From: Paulinella micropora
Taxonomy: Eukaryota > Cercozoa > Imbricatea > Euglyphida > Paulinellidae
Direction: 5' to 3'
Length of the DNA stretch: 27,500 bases
NCBI GenBank assembly: GCA_019918135.1
Contig: WBZZ01004131.1
Span: 22,501 to 50,000 of the forward strand
Under the pieces are notes generated by a model. It saw only the letters and a program-made list of their open reading frames with translations. It was not told where the DNA came from and searched no databases. The stretch's first letter is position 1, and every line of letters begins with the position of its first letter. The position numbers and the translations under genes were made by a program. Positions 8,829-18,371 of the stretch are shown here, piece by piece.

Positions 8829-8840
8829 CTCCAGTCATTC
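8829..8840 (-). promoter_or_regulatory. Candidate Gag-Pol readthrough stop, element A
   Basis: Gag ends FEVE then TGA (8835-8837), followed by CTG GAG GGG GAA GAA in the same frame. That frame stays open for 34 codons to another TGA at 8730-8732. Element B has TGA CTA GAG GAG at the homologous place. Conservation of both the stop and the 3' context favours programmed readthrough, weakened here by a later frameshift into the pol frame. Confidence 0.5.
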
Positions 8841-10418
8841 CACCTCGAAACGATTACCTTGAGTAGTGTCCGGGTGGGATGACGTATCGGTCTCCGAGGC
8901 AGTGTTGTAGGCCTGAGCTCGACCGAAATTCTGGTTGGAGCTTGCCCATGAGCCTCCTCCTCCTCTGGGTAGGGGGGCTGGAGCTCGAACAGCTCTCCCT
9001 CCATAAGGGGTATATCCCCGACCTCCTTCTCTTCCTGTCTGAGGGGTTCCTTGCCACCTCGAGGCTCCTCTCCATGTTCCTCCTCCTCGTCCTCCTCCTG
9101 CTCCTCCTCCTCGTCCTCCTGCTCCTGCTCCTCCTCCTCGTCCTCTTTGAGAGGCCTTTAAGTTCTTTTGTCTCTCCCTTTCCTCCTTCTTCTCCTTCAT
9201 CCTCTTCATGTAGGTAATGATTGCCTCTCGTAACTGCTCATCATCACACATATTGGCATACCAACCTTCGTTCGCAGCGGCAATCTGAAGCATGTTGAAA
9301 AGGCCCGGTTCCTTGCCTTCCGTCCTGCTCAGAAAATTTGCCCTTGCTGTTGGGTTCTGCCTATAATGATTGAAAGAGCAGTCTCTGTTCTCCATCTGTG
9401 CCTTACACTGCAAGCCCGCGAACCACCTCCAACATGCGGTCTTCAGGCCTGGCTCTCTCTGTCTCTTCCAACCGGCAACTCTGTTTGTGTACGTGGCTTG
9501 TGCGCCAACAGGTACACCGCCTGCCTGTGCCGTATGTGCCTCCGTGAGCGAGTCCATGTTTGAGCATGCACTCATCACTTCTTGAAACAGTGCTGACGGA
9601 GCAACGCTTTGAACCGTATTTTCGAACACGTGTGTCTCGAGGAAGTTCTTGGGCTTTACTGAGCCAAACGTCGAGCATTGTTGTATGAGCTGAGTAAGCT
9701 TACTCGGGTTAATTGTGTGTAACGCCGAGAAGAAATAGAGGATGATCGACTTGCGGCCATAGAATAGCCCATAGGAGGAAACTACCTCAGTAAGGGTCGC
9801 CGCCAAGCCAACAGCACTCCTCAAACTCATCGCCACTGTCTCAAAGATTTCAAATCCTATGAGAGTACCAGTGCAGAGATGCTGGTATCCATGAGATTGA
9901 AAATATGAAATGAGTGTGGCCACCGCCAGTTCACACTGAGCGTCTAGGCCTGTTGCATTGTTTCTCTTAATCTCCTCCTTCTTTCTCAAAAACTTGTACT
10001 GTGTCAGATCAAATCCCTCCGAGACTAGAGATTGGTCAAAAACAGTAACAAGGGCCTCGTATTCCTGCGTTTCGTCGCAAGGAAAAGCCTTCATGCAGGC
10101 ATTGATCTCTTTGAGCTTGCTCAAAAGCGAAGCATCAGAGTCTTTGTCTGAGCTCGTCTTGGCATATAGCATGAGACTTGCCACTCCTCCTTTCTGCCCC
10201 TTGAAGGCATTTATGATGTTCTGTCTGTCCTTCTTCTCCGTGTTTGTGACCACCACCGTAGTTGAGCCCGGGGTTGTAGGGGCTGGTGGGGCAGGAGCTG
10301 GTGGGGTCAAATATGTCGGAGGATGTGCCTTTGCACCACTCACTTTTGCTTTCATTCTCTCCAGTTTCGGCCCGTCTGGTTTGTTATCATTCTCACGACA
10401 CCAGCCCCCACCGCTCAA
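8835..10418 (-). CDS. Element A Gag with CCCH zinc finger and RGG box
   Basis: This is a nucleocapsid and capsid precursor of about 505-527 residues. The frame runs from about 10450 with no upstream ATG; the first in-frame ATG is at 10355. Order: Pro/Ala-rich linker, a helical capsid-like domain (YQHLCTGTLIGFEIFE, then YFFSALHTINPSKLTQLIQQ), a zinc-finger pattern C-x8-C-x8-C-x3-H (C329, C338, C347, H351; bases 9366-9434), a basic helix (YMKRMKEKKEERERQK) and a Gly/Arg RGG region. The C-terminal tail ends NRFEVE. It is the longest intact frame in element A. Identity to B Gag is only about half by eye, with the GTLIGFEIF block best conserved. It lacks the usual CCHC knuckle. Upstream continuity with Gag-N is broken by the inversion. 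Confidence 0.8.
   Translation of the reverse strand: MSGGGWCRENDNKPDGPKLERMKAKVSGAKAHPPTYLTPPAPAPPAPTTPGSTTVVVTNTEKKDRQNIINAFKGQKGGVASLMLYAKTSSDKDSDASLLSKLKEINACMKAFPCDETQEYEALVTVFDQSLVSEGFDLTQYKFLRKKEEIKRNNATGLDAQCELAVATLISYFQSHGYQHLCTGTLIGFEIFETVAMSLRSAVGLAATLTEVVSSYGLFYGRKSIILYFFSALHTINPSKLTQLIQQCSTFGSVKPKNFLETHVFENTVQSVAPSALFQEVMSACSNMDSLTEAHTAQAGGVPVGAQATYTNRVAGWKRQREPGLKTACWRWFAGLQCKAQMENRDCSFNHYRQNPTARANFLSRTEGKEPGLFNMLQIAAANEGWYANMCDDEQLREAIITYMKRMKEKKEERERQKNLKASQRGRGGGAGAGGRGGGAGGGRGGGTWRGASRWQGTPQTGREGGRGYTPYGGRAVRAPAPLPRGGGGSWASSNQNFGRAQAYNTASETDTSSHPDTTQGNRFEVE
10363..10399 (-). repeat. 37-base inverted duplication, left inversion breakpoint
   Basis: The minus strand here equals 14181-14217 (+) at 36 of 37 positions (one A/G difference). 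Sequence on both outer sides differs. It lies inside the Gag frame (residues RENDNKPDGPKL). Confidence 0.85.
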
Positions 10419-10494
10419 GTTTTCCTTGATATCTGTAAATTTAAATGGTCAGGGCGGGCGCTCTTCTTATCTATGGATTACTTTCCGAAAGACA
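10400..10494. other. Short unique stretch upstream of element A Gag
   Basis: On the minus strand it ends CTGACCATTTAAATTTACAG, which resembles a branch point plus 3' splice site directly before the in-frame Gag sequence. No homologue is seen in element B. It may be the original flank brought in by the inversion. Confidence 0.35.
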
Positions 10495-11490
10495 GCCCAA
10501 GACAAGAAAGAAGGCGAAAGTGACAACAGACAAGGTCAGGAGAAAAATAGCCCAGGGCAGGGTTTTTCTATCTCAAACTATAGAAGTCCTAAAAAAAAAT
10601 AACTAGAGAGCAGGAGAAGAGTATAGTTAGACCATCCTTCCTTCCTTTGATTCGGATTCTTTTTAAAGTACAATCATAGCTCATGGGGAAACTGCGACCC
10701 TTCCTTCCTTCCTTCCTTCCTTCCTTCCCTCCTTCCTTCCTTCCTTCCTTCCTTCTTCCTTCCTTCCTTCCCTTCCCTTCCTTCCTTCCTCCCTCCCTCC
10801 CTCCCTCGCCTCCCTCCCCCGCAACTTTTGATTCGTCTGTGATAGCTACTGTATTCCTGAACACTTTTACCTTCACAAAGCTCGCCAACAATACCTACTA
10901 ATTGCCCTTCGTCGTCCTTATGCATTTGAGATCTCATTTGGTATTTCTTTGGGATCTCATTTGGTATTTCTTTCATATATATTTTCAATATATTGTATTG
11001 TATTGTATTGTATTGTATTGTATTGTATTGTGTTGTGTTATGTTGTGTTATGTTGTGTTGTGTTGTGTTGTGTTGTGCTGTGTTAGTGTTGTGTTGTGTT
11101 GTATTGTATTGTATTGCATTGTATTGTATTGTATTGTATTGTATTTCATTGTATTTCATTGTATTGTATTGTATCGTATCGTATTGTATTATATTGTATT
11201 ATATTGTATTGTATTGTATTGTATTGTATTGTATCGTATCGTATCGTATCGTATCGTATCGTATTGTATCGTATTGTATCGTACTTTATTGTATTGTATT
11301 GTACTGTCTTGTACTGTCTTGTACTGTCTTGTATTGTATTGTATTGTATTGTATTGTATTGGACTTTCCTTCCACTACTTGACGTTAGCTCCCCGACCGT
11401 CGAACTGCCGCGACTCCTTGCGTCCTTCTTCTTCTTCTTCTTCTTCTTCTTCTTCTTCTTCTTCTTCTTCTTCTTCTTCTTCTTCTTCGT
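10495..11490 (+). repeat. Composite 1-kb repeat R, copy 1
   Basis: Parts in order: a unique core (GAAAGACAGCCC to AGAGTATAGTTAGACC, 10495-10635); a (TTCC)n array (about 10702-10805); a 170-base unique middle (CTTTTGATTCGTCTGTGAT, CCTTCGTCGTCCTTATGC); a (TATTG)n pentamer array with TGTTG and TATCG variants (about 10985-11360); a unique 65-base block (GGACTTTCCTTCCACTACTT to CTTGCGTCC); and (TTC)n (11428-11486). The same order occurs at 14687. No coding capacity; long Y-C-I-V-L readings come from the pentamer, which has no stop in any frame. Confidence 0.85.
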
Positions 11491-12409
11491 CTTTTAAAAG
11501 AGTGGCCGATTGCCAAAAGAATACCTACTCAGCTTCAGCAGTACTACTGACTTATTACTTTTACATCATCTCACCTGTTTTCACTGAACTAATCACTACT
11601 CCGAGCCATCGTCGAATAATCACTACTTACACATCCCACTTATCCCCCTGACTAGTGGCAAGTATCATCTTTTCTTTTTTAAAGTTTTTGCGTAAAAAAG
11701 TACTACTAATATTTAGTAAATGAACTCATCAGTCAGATATAAATTGAAGTTGATAACTTGAACTTCAAGCCTATTGAAGTTTGTTCCAGTGCCCGGGGAC
11801 CGCTACTCAGTTTTAGTGAAAATCATTCAAAAATGATTATTAGTGAAGTGTTTGCGTACCTTTCACTCAGTCGAATGGTAACTTATGATACCTCGAACTG
11901 AAATTTCTTCAAGTCAAGTTACTACATTATAGCATACTGATGTACATATGCTAACAACATGCTTCGCCCGCAGGCTAGAGCCTATCCAGGAAGATAAAGT
12001 TATCATCGGCGGCCCGGCGTCACGGTTACTAAGGCATATCATTTGTATATAGTAATCATCGAGTCATTACCGGCAGTCACTGTCACCTCCTACTACTGTG
12101 ACGGCCTCGGCGTCACTGTGATTAATACTAAAACATATTCTTGAATACCCGGCGTGATGGCATACTACCGTGACCGGCCTTAACTAAGGATGAACTTAAG
12201 CTGAGGAGCATGCAAGTACCGGTATACTTCAATACTATCAACTAGTATTACTAGAATAGCTGCGGGCGGCCATCGGAGAACTGTGACCGGCGACTCTCCG
12301 CGAAGTTGACTCCAACCGGCGCTTCAATGATCAGGTAGTATATATTAATACCGTCGGGTCCGATGATCAACTTGATCATCTAGAACTTAAGTGTGCAGAC
12401 CATCTGTAG
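11491..12409. other. Intergenic segment upstream of element leader
   Basis: I see no gene. From 12008 to 12170 a CGGCGTCAC-like motif recurs several times in both orientations (CCCGGCGTCACGG near 12013, GTCACTGTCAC near 12076, CTGTGACGGCC, CTCGGCGTCACTGTG, ACCGTGACCGG), giving several possible short hairpins. It could be promoter-proximal sequence of the retroelement LTR (U3), but no LTR ends were found. Confidence 0.35.
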
Positions 12410-13437
12410 GCATCACCCCCCGGATAGCCGGTAAAAACTGATTACCTTTTCCTGGTGACAGGTGCACCAGCTTGTTTTTCAGTATTATTTGCCAGGATTG
12501 GACCTGATGCCATTTTATTCCTGGTCTGTTGCCGTTTTCCTTTTTGGCTTCACTGAGCTAATACAACGAGACATCATTTTCATTCTTGAGGACAGTGTGT
12601 TTGGTTGTATTACCGACTTTTTACGAGCTATCGTTGGGGGCATTACATTTGGAGTCCACATCACTAGGGTGATTTCTTTCTGCTTTGCCACACAGGCAAC
12701 AGAGTGAATTTTCACTGACCTGTCTCACACGGGGACGTCAGACGAAAACAAATACTCCAACACAGCTCCCTCATAACTCTTTCACAAAACAAATAATTTG
12801 ATTGGTCTCAAGCAGGTGTCTCGTACCCTCTAGCCCAATCCATATCTGTGTGCTCACAAGGAGACATCAGATACAAACTCTCTGTCGTTCTTGCTGTTCT
12901 CACACAGAGACCAAGAAGAAGGAGGTGGACAGAAGAGTGAAGGAACACCGTGACACAAAACACAAACAAGCATAGGGACAGGAGCACAACACTCTACCCT
13001 TCTAGTTTGTGCATTTATCTGCATTATCTCACATATACGTCAGAGTATTTTTGCAACTCTCTGATCGTTTTCTAAAGGTAGGTCTGAGAACCTATCCGAC
13101 CGACTGTCGACTTCTCAAGGAGAGCTTTTCTAGCTTCTCTATTACTATCTGTGTGTAGGTCCAAGTGCCTCATACTAGATACAATATAGAAAAGAAGGAG
13201 GAGAAAGTAATCTGAGTAAGGAGAACAAGAAATCGGAGAAAGTCTCAAAGACTATTTTTCTCAAACAAAAACAAACATACAAACAGTGTTTCATAGAGGA
13301 CAGGGAATCTCACTCTACCCTCTCTATTAGTTTCTCTCTTCACTAGTCAATCGACTGAAGGAGGAACAGAACACAAACGAACAAAAACCAAACATAGGAG
13401 CTGACACTGTCCTCCTGTTAATTACTACTACGACATC
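12410..13437 (+). promoter_or_regulatory. 5' leader / LTR-like region of element A
   Basis: It is collinear with the leader of element B at 17525-18371. Shared blocks are CATCACCCCCCG followed by CCGGTAAAAA, CACTGAGCTAATA, GACATCATT, TGTGTTTGGTT, TTACCGACTT, AGCTATCGTTGGGG, ACATTTGGAGTCCA and CATCAGACGAAAACAAA or its close variant. No long ORF is conserved between the two, so it is non-coding leader or LTR R/U5. I could not find convincing TG...CA ends or a primer-binding site. Confidence 0.6.
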
Positions 13438-14178
13438 ATGTCGACAGAGACCGCCGAAGTGAGTGAATTCTCGGAGGCAGAACAAAGAAGAGAAGAAGAA
13501 GAAGCAGGAGGAGGAGGAGGAAGAGGACTGAATGAAGGAGGAGGAGGAGGAGATGAAGGAGTAGGAGGAGGAGTAGAAAAGGGCTGGGATGATGAAGGAA
13601 GATATGGAGGAGACGAAGATGAAGGAGGATTTGAACAAGAAGAGACGGGAGGAGGAGGAGCATATGGTAATCCCTTACCACCTGCCTACACGGGAGGAGG
13701 AGGACGAAAAATGATCGACTTGATTCATAGTGATGGAGAGGAGATCACAGTGGAGGAACAACAGTGGGGGCAAGACCACTATGACCTCACTAAAGAAGAG
13801 TTTGATAACAAGATGGGGGGAGAGAAGGATACCTATGTGTGGATACCTCAGGATCAAAGAAGAAAGGAAAGTCGTGCTAAAAAGGATGTCTATATCCTAT
13901 TATCAAACACAGCACAGCTCCTCGGCAAACTGGTCTCTGATCCAGAAAAGAGAAAGAAGATACAGCATATCAAGTTTGGGGACACACACACCCACCTTGA
14001 ATTACTCGATGCTATCTTTGGGGTGTACACTCAAACCCTGATTTGGGAACGTTCATACGGCCCACGATGTGAGGGTTACCTCCAGTACACAAACCCAAGA
14101 GCAACGGCCAGATTCCTCGCGACTGGTCAGGAGGCAGTCGATGTAACAAAAATGAAGACCAATCCAACTCGAGACTAG
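13438..14178 (+). CDS. Element A Gag-N ORF (first ORF)
   Basis: ATG at 13438 opens a 246-residue frame ending at TAG 14176. The first 95 residues are Glu/Gly-rich low complexity. The rest is a folded-looking domain that aligns to element B Gag-N: KDTYVWIPQ with KTHIYIPYE, IKFGDTHTHLELLDAIFG with IKYGETLTLCDIYDI, and LQYTNPRATARFL with IQWKNKRTTAAWL. It is therefore the N-terminal part of the family's Gag, probably matrix-like. It stops about 85 residues earlier than in B, close to the inversion breakpoint at 14181. It was apparently once upstream of the minus-strand Gag at 10418. Confidence 0.65.
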   Translation: MSTETAEVSEFSEAEQRREEEEAGGGGGRGLNEGGGGGDEGVGGGVEKGWDDEGRYGGDEDEGGFEQEETGGGGAYGNPLPPAYTGGGGRKMIDLIHSDGEEITVEEQQWGQDHYDLTKEEFDNKMGGEKDTYVWIPQDQRRKESRAKKDVYILLSNTAQLLGKLVSDPEKRKKIQHIKFGDTHTHLELLDAIFGVYTQTLIWERSYGPRCEGYLQYTNPRATARFLATGQEAVDVTKMKTNPTRD

Positions 14179-14180
14179 AA

Positions 14181-14217
14181 GTCGTGAGAATGATAACAAA
14201 CCGGACGGGCCGAAACT
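14181..14217 (+). repeat. 37-base inverted duplication, right inversion breakpoint
   Basis: Partner of 10363-10399 in opposite orientation. It follows the stop of Gag-N by two bases, and its sequence is Gag sequence. Element similarity ends at 14217. Confidence 0.85.
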
Positions 14218-14394
14218 AATAAATGAGCATAGATGTGGCAGCAGAATTAGGGCCAAACCATGCACCAAAAAAAGAGGGGATTGGTTTCAAAACAAACAAA
14301 AGTTGTATATGAAGTTTCTATGCAAAAATGTGCGGGTTCTAAAAGTTGTATACGAAGTTTATAGCAAAATAAACATGGTGTTATGTGCAAGTAC
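14218..14394. other. Spacer between retroelement fragment and tRNA
   Basis: AT-rich. It contains two close copies of AAAAGTTGTATAYGAAGTTT about 40 bases apart. No ORF or domain is recognised. Confidence 0.4.
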
Positions 14395-14468
14395 GCCTCT
14401 GTAACTCAGTTTGGTAGAGTGTTCGCCTTTTAAGCGATTAGCCGCGGGTTCGAGCCCCGCCAGGGGCT
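14395..14468 (+). tRNA. tRNA-Lys (anticodon UUU)
   Basis: A complete cloverleaf can be drawn. Acceptor GCCTCTG pairs with CAGGGGC (14461-14467) with one G-U. The D stem is ACTC/GAGT. The anticodon stem is TTCGC/GCGAT (outermost pair T-T mismatched) around loop CTTTTAA, giving anticodon TTT. The variable loop is TAGCC and the T arm is GCGGG-TTCGAGC-CCCGC, fully paired. A box (TAACTCAGTTTGG) and B box (GGTTCGAGCC) are intact, with no intron. Oddities are a T at the discriminator position (14468) and the T-T pair, which leave open a recently derived tRNA-like copy. Confidence 0.85.
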
Positions 14469-14475
14469 GGGTACA

Positions 14476-14482
14476 TTTTTTT
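14476..14482 (+). terminator. RNA polymerase III poly-T terminator
   Basis: Seven T residues lie eight bases after the mature tRNA-Lys end, as expected for pol III termination. Confidence 0.8.
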
Positions 14483-14686
14483 ATCACTCACGACTTTCAT
14501 AACCAAGACGTGAGACTGACTTGCCCCTTCCTTACTTCCTTCATTCATTCATTTTGATAATAGCTTGGTGGTGTGTGGCTGCCCTAACAAATCAATAACC
14601 ACTTTCATCGTGGCTTCACTCAATATTGATAAATCTAAGGGCTGATCAGCCTTCAAGCCCTTAGAGCACAACACAAGAACGAGGAA
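14483..14686. other. Unique spacer after the tRNA
   Basis: Contains a short CATT/CTTC simple repeat (about 14518-14552), and AAGGGCTGATCAGCCTTCAAGCCCTT with hairpin potential near 14637-14662. No gene is seen. Confidence 0.4.
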
Positions 14687-15785
14687 AGACAGCCCTACAC
14701 AAGAAGAAGGCGCAAGTGACAACAGACAAGGTCAGAAGAAAAATAGCACAGGGCAGGGTTTTTCTATCTCAAACTATAGAAGTCCTAAAAAAATAACTAG
14801 AGAGCAGGAGAAGAGTATAGTAAGACCTTCCTTCCTTCCTTGGATTCTTGGATTCTTTTTATTGAGACAAGTACAATCATAGCTCATGGGGAAACTGCGA
14901 CGTTCCTTAAGCTTCCTTCCTTCCTTCCTTCCTTCCTTCCTCCCTTCCTTCCTTCCTTCCTCCCCCACAACTTTTGATTCGTCTGTGATTTATTACTGTA
15001 GAGCTACTGTATTCCTGAACCCTTTTCCCTTCACAAAGCTCGCCAACAATACCTACTAATTGCCCTTCGTCGTCCTTATCCATTTGAGATCTCATTTGGT
15101 ATTTCTTTGAGATCTCATTTGGTATTTCTTTCATATTTTCAATATATTGTATTGTATTGTATTGTATTGTATTGTGTTGTGTTATGTTGTGTTGTGTTGT
15201 GTTGTGTTGTGTTGTGCTGTGTTGTGCTGTGTTAGTGTTGTGTTGTGTTGTATTGCATTGTATTGTATTGTATTGTATTGTATTGTATTGTACTGTATTG
15301 TACTGTATTGTATCGTATTGTATCGTATTGTATCGTATTGTATTGTATTGTATTGTATTGTATTGGATTGGATTATATTGTATTTTATTGAATTGTATCG
15401 TATAGTATCGTATAGTATCGTATCGTATCGTATTGTATCGTATTGTATCGTACTTTATTGTATTGTATTGTATTGTATTGTATTGGACTTTCCTTCCACT
15501 ACTTGATGTTAGCTCCCCGACCGTCGGACTGCCGCGACTCCTTGCGTCCTTCTTCTTCTTCTTCTTCTTCTTCTTCTTCTTCTTCTTCTTCTCCTCCTCC
15601 TCCTCCTCCTCTTCTTCTTTTTCTTCTTCTTCTTCTTCTCCTTCTTCTTCTTCTTCTTCTTCTTCTTCTTCTTCTTCTTCTTCTTCTTCTTCTTCTTCTT
15701 CTTCTTCCTCTTCCTCTTCCTCTTCTTCTTCTCCTTCTTCTTCTTCTTCTTCTTCTTCTTCTTCTCCTTCTCCTCCTCCTCCTCC
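14687..15785 (+). repeat. Composite 1-kb repeat R, copy 2, with expanded (TTC)n
   Basis: Same order of parts as 10495-11490: core (GAAAGACAGCCC...), reduced (TTCC)n (14900-14962), unique middle, (TATTG)n array with TGTTG and TATCG variant blocks (about 15145-15485), the GGACTTTCCTTCCACTACTT block, then a (TTC/TCC)n tract of about 240 bases (15549-15785), far longer than the 60 bases in copy 1. The order of pentamer variants (TATTG, TGTTG with a GTGCTGTGTTAGTGTTG interruption, TATTG, TATCG, TATTG) is similar in both copies, so the variants predate the duplication. Confidence 0.85.
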
Positions 15786-15814
15786 TCTTCCTATTGAAGT
15801 TAGGGTTAGATATA

Positions 15815-16440
15815 ACAAAACAATACAATACAATACCATGCAACATATAATAACATTATATGCAATAACAATACAATACAAAAAAAAGAACAATACAATA
15901 CAATACAATGTAATGCAAGAGAATACTAAAAAATATAATGCAATTCAATACAATACAATACAATACAATACAATACAATATAATACAATACGATACGATA
16001 CGATACGATACTATAGGATACTATACGATACGATACGATACGATACGATACGATACGATGCGATGCGATACGATGCGATAGGATGCGATACGATACGATA
16101 CGATACGATACGATACGATGCGATGCGATGCGATACGATGCGATACGATGCGATGCGATACGATACGATATGATACGCTACGATACGCTACGCTATGCTA
16201 TGCTATGCTACTATACGGTACGATACGGTACGGTACGGTACGGTACAGTGCGATACGATACGATACGATACAATACAATACAATACAACAATACAATACA
16301 ATACAATACAAGTAACACTACAATACAATACAATACAATACAATACAACACTGTCACAATACAATATGATACAATACAATACAATACAATACAATACAAT
16401 ACATACAATACAATACAATACAATCATACAATACGATACA
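15815..16440. repeat. (CAATA/CGATA)n pentamer array, opposite sense to (TATTG)n
   Basis: About 620 bases of CAATA, CGATA, CGATG, CGGTA and CTATG pentamers form regional blocks: ATACA at the ends, ATACG/ATGCG in the middle and ACGGT near 16215-16245. The reverse complement of CAATA is TATTG, so with 15145-15485 it forms a large inverted repeat around the (TTC)n tract. Confidence 0.9.
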
Positions 16441-17524
16441 CGATGATACAATACTTTCAAATGAGTAGTGAACTTGTCATCGTGCTATGATTTCCGGTCG
16501 TAGATATCTGCCCGGAAAGAAGAACAGTGATTGTCGCGGACCGACGATGTCACGGCTTAATTACCCGACGTCGCCGGTCCGCCGCCGTGTCTTGTTAATA
16601 GTGGCTGCGACTCGGACTCGGATGCAGCAGAATCGGATGGACGGCCGGGGGCCCTACCGAGTTTGAGGACTTGGCGTTGAGGAAGGATCTGAAAGACGCC
16701 CACCTCCCGGTGAACATGATCTTTGAAAGTTTCAAAGCCTACGGTGACTCAGAAGCAAACATTTTTAACTTCTCAACTGGAAAATACCGGCTTCAAGTGC
16801 AGTGCTACTACCATAGTAGGCCAGGGAATAAGTGGCCCCCGGAAGCGCAAGAGGCACGGTCTCAGGCTGCTCTATGCCAACTAAGAATCCATCAGTTAGC
16901 TCCGGCGTGGCGCGGCGGCGGCATTCAACTTTAATACTTCGGGCCCCGCGGGATGACTCCGAGTCTGAGCCTGGCAGGCTGCTGAATCCCTTGGCTTTTC
17001 TCCGGCCTCGGGCCCCCGGTCACGGCGGGTGGCTGCCACCGCTTTGTGAGTCCAGTTTTTTTTACGCAGGACGGTGAATCACTCTTTCAAGTAATAGAAA
17101 CTTGCCTCACGGGCCGCGAGTCGTCACGTAGTAGTAGGATTGAGAGCGGGGAAGCCTCTCAGATGAAGTATAAGAAGGAACTTGACGTTACAAAAAAAAA
17201 GATATAGTGGCAAAGGAGTTGGGCGGAGGTATTAATAAAAATGAAGCGTTAAAAAGCAAACTTGAAAATTATTAAATTAATTTTAAAAAAACTTTGAAGT
17301 GAATAACTTGAAATATATAAAATAAAAATGATAGATCACATAACTTCAAAAAATAAAACTAAAATAAAATTTAAAAAAAACTTTCAAAAACTTTTTGAAA
17401 CTTCAAAAAACATTGTTGAACGGCGGCTTCAAAAACTTGATCCAGTCCTATTGTATCAGACTGAGCACCTTGAAAGTTAACGACCGGCCAAAATCACTAC
17501 CGTTGACTTTTCACTGTTTTTGTG
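16441..17524. other. Mixed region upstream of element B leader; possible gene fragment
   Basis: The first 600 bases are GC-rich. A frame at about 16656-16934 reads EFEDLALRKDLKDAHLPVN, then FESFKAYGDSEANIF and TGKYRLQVQCYYHSRPG, which looks like protein but lacks an ATG and is not recognised. 17170-17410 is very A-rich. The distal part may be element B LTR sequence, but no boundaries are visible. Confidence 0.3.
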
Positions 17525-18371
17525 GACATCACCCCCCGAATTATCCGGTAAAAAATATATTTATAGATTTCGTCTGGCCGGACACGTCTGAAATGCCAAT
17601 TTGATCCTGGTCTTTTGGCGGCTTTTTGTCTTGCGTCACTGAGCTAATATAACGCGACATCATTCTCCTTTTTGAGGACTGTGTTTGGTTATATTACCGA
17701 CTTACTCTTAAATTGAGCTATCGTTGGGGATAGTACATTTGGAGTCCATAGCTAAAGGCTGATTTCTTTTCTGATCTGTCGTACAGACATCAGATAAGCA
17801 CAAATTTATTTTTCGCTGATCTGTCGCACAGACATCAGACGAAAACAAACACTCCTACTCATCCTCAAACAAAAAAACTTACAAACAAGCGATCAATTTG
17901 TCACAAGCTGGCATAACCTTTAGCCCTTGTGCACATTTGGCTTCTGTGTGCTCTTCTACAAGACACCAGACCACACCTACTCCACTCCCTCTTGCTGCTT
18001 GCATAAAGCCAAGTAGGACAAGTGCGAAACAAACATCAGACAAACACACAGACAGAGGAAAAACGAGCAAAGCACTCCCACTCCCTGTTCTGAACCATTT
18101 TCCTTGCATTTTCTCTGCAGAAACCAGAGGAGATTACACTGGCATCTCTCACACAAGAGCAAGACAAATATCGAAGCACTGTCCGACGACAGACTGACTT
18201 CTACAAAACAGCTCTTTTGACCAAACTATCGTTATCTCTGTGTAGGGCCTGACGCCCCATAACTATTTCAACAGAGAAAAGGAAGAAGGAGAAGAAGGTT
18301 GCATAGAGTGATAAGAATAACAGAGGAAAAAAAGAATAAAAAAAAAGCAGACGTGACTCTCACAACATAAG
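17525..18371 (+). promoter_or_regulatory. 5' leader / LTR-like region of element B
   Basis: It aligns with 12410-13437 through many shared blocks (CATCACCCCCCG near 17528, GAGCTAATATAACG, GACATCATT, TGTGTTTGGTTATATTACCG, AGCTATCGTTGGGG, CATTTGGAGTCCA, CATCAGACGAAAACAAAC). No ORF is conserved. An A-rich stretch precedes the first ATG of Gag-N at 18372. Confidence 0.6.

Larger units (their letters stand above)
5122..10399 (-). mobile_element. Ty3/Gypsy element A, Gag-Pol portion (decayed, integrase lost)
   Basis: Reading the minus strand from 10399 downwards gives Gag, UGA, Pol N-terminal region, protease, a long linker, RT and RNase H, in the Ty3/Gypsy order. Alignment to element B (+ strand, 17525-26761) stops near 5205, just before the region that in B leads into integrase. 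No integrase or 3' LTR is present. At least five frameshifts or stops break pol. Its missing 5' leader and first ORF are probably those at 12410-14217, separated by an inversion. Confidence 0.85.

Noticed and set aside
8879..9217. ORFs opposite Gag, for example Leu-rich 8879-9217 and 9958-10602
   Set aside because: These are shadows of the Gag frame on the other strand; Leu runs mirror the RGG/Gly codons.
10902..11651. Long ORFs of Tyr-Cys-Ile-Val-Leu repeats here and at 15147-15506, 16083-16490 and on the opposite strand
   Set aside because: (TATTG)n and its complement contain no stop codon in most frames, so long ORFs arise automatically; all frames are open at once.
12462..12707. An 81-residue hydrophobic ORF in the element A leader
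   Set aside because: The homologous leader of element B does not keep the frame (several stops), so it is not under coding constraint.
14907..15908. A 333-residue minus-strand ORF with Glu and Lys runs
   Set aside because: It is a reading of (TTC)n, (TATTG)n and (TTCC)n arrays; no non-repetitive domain is present.
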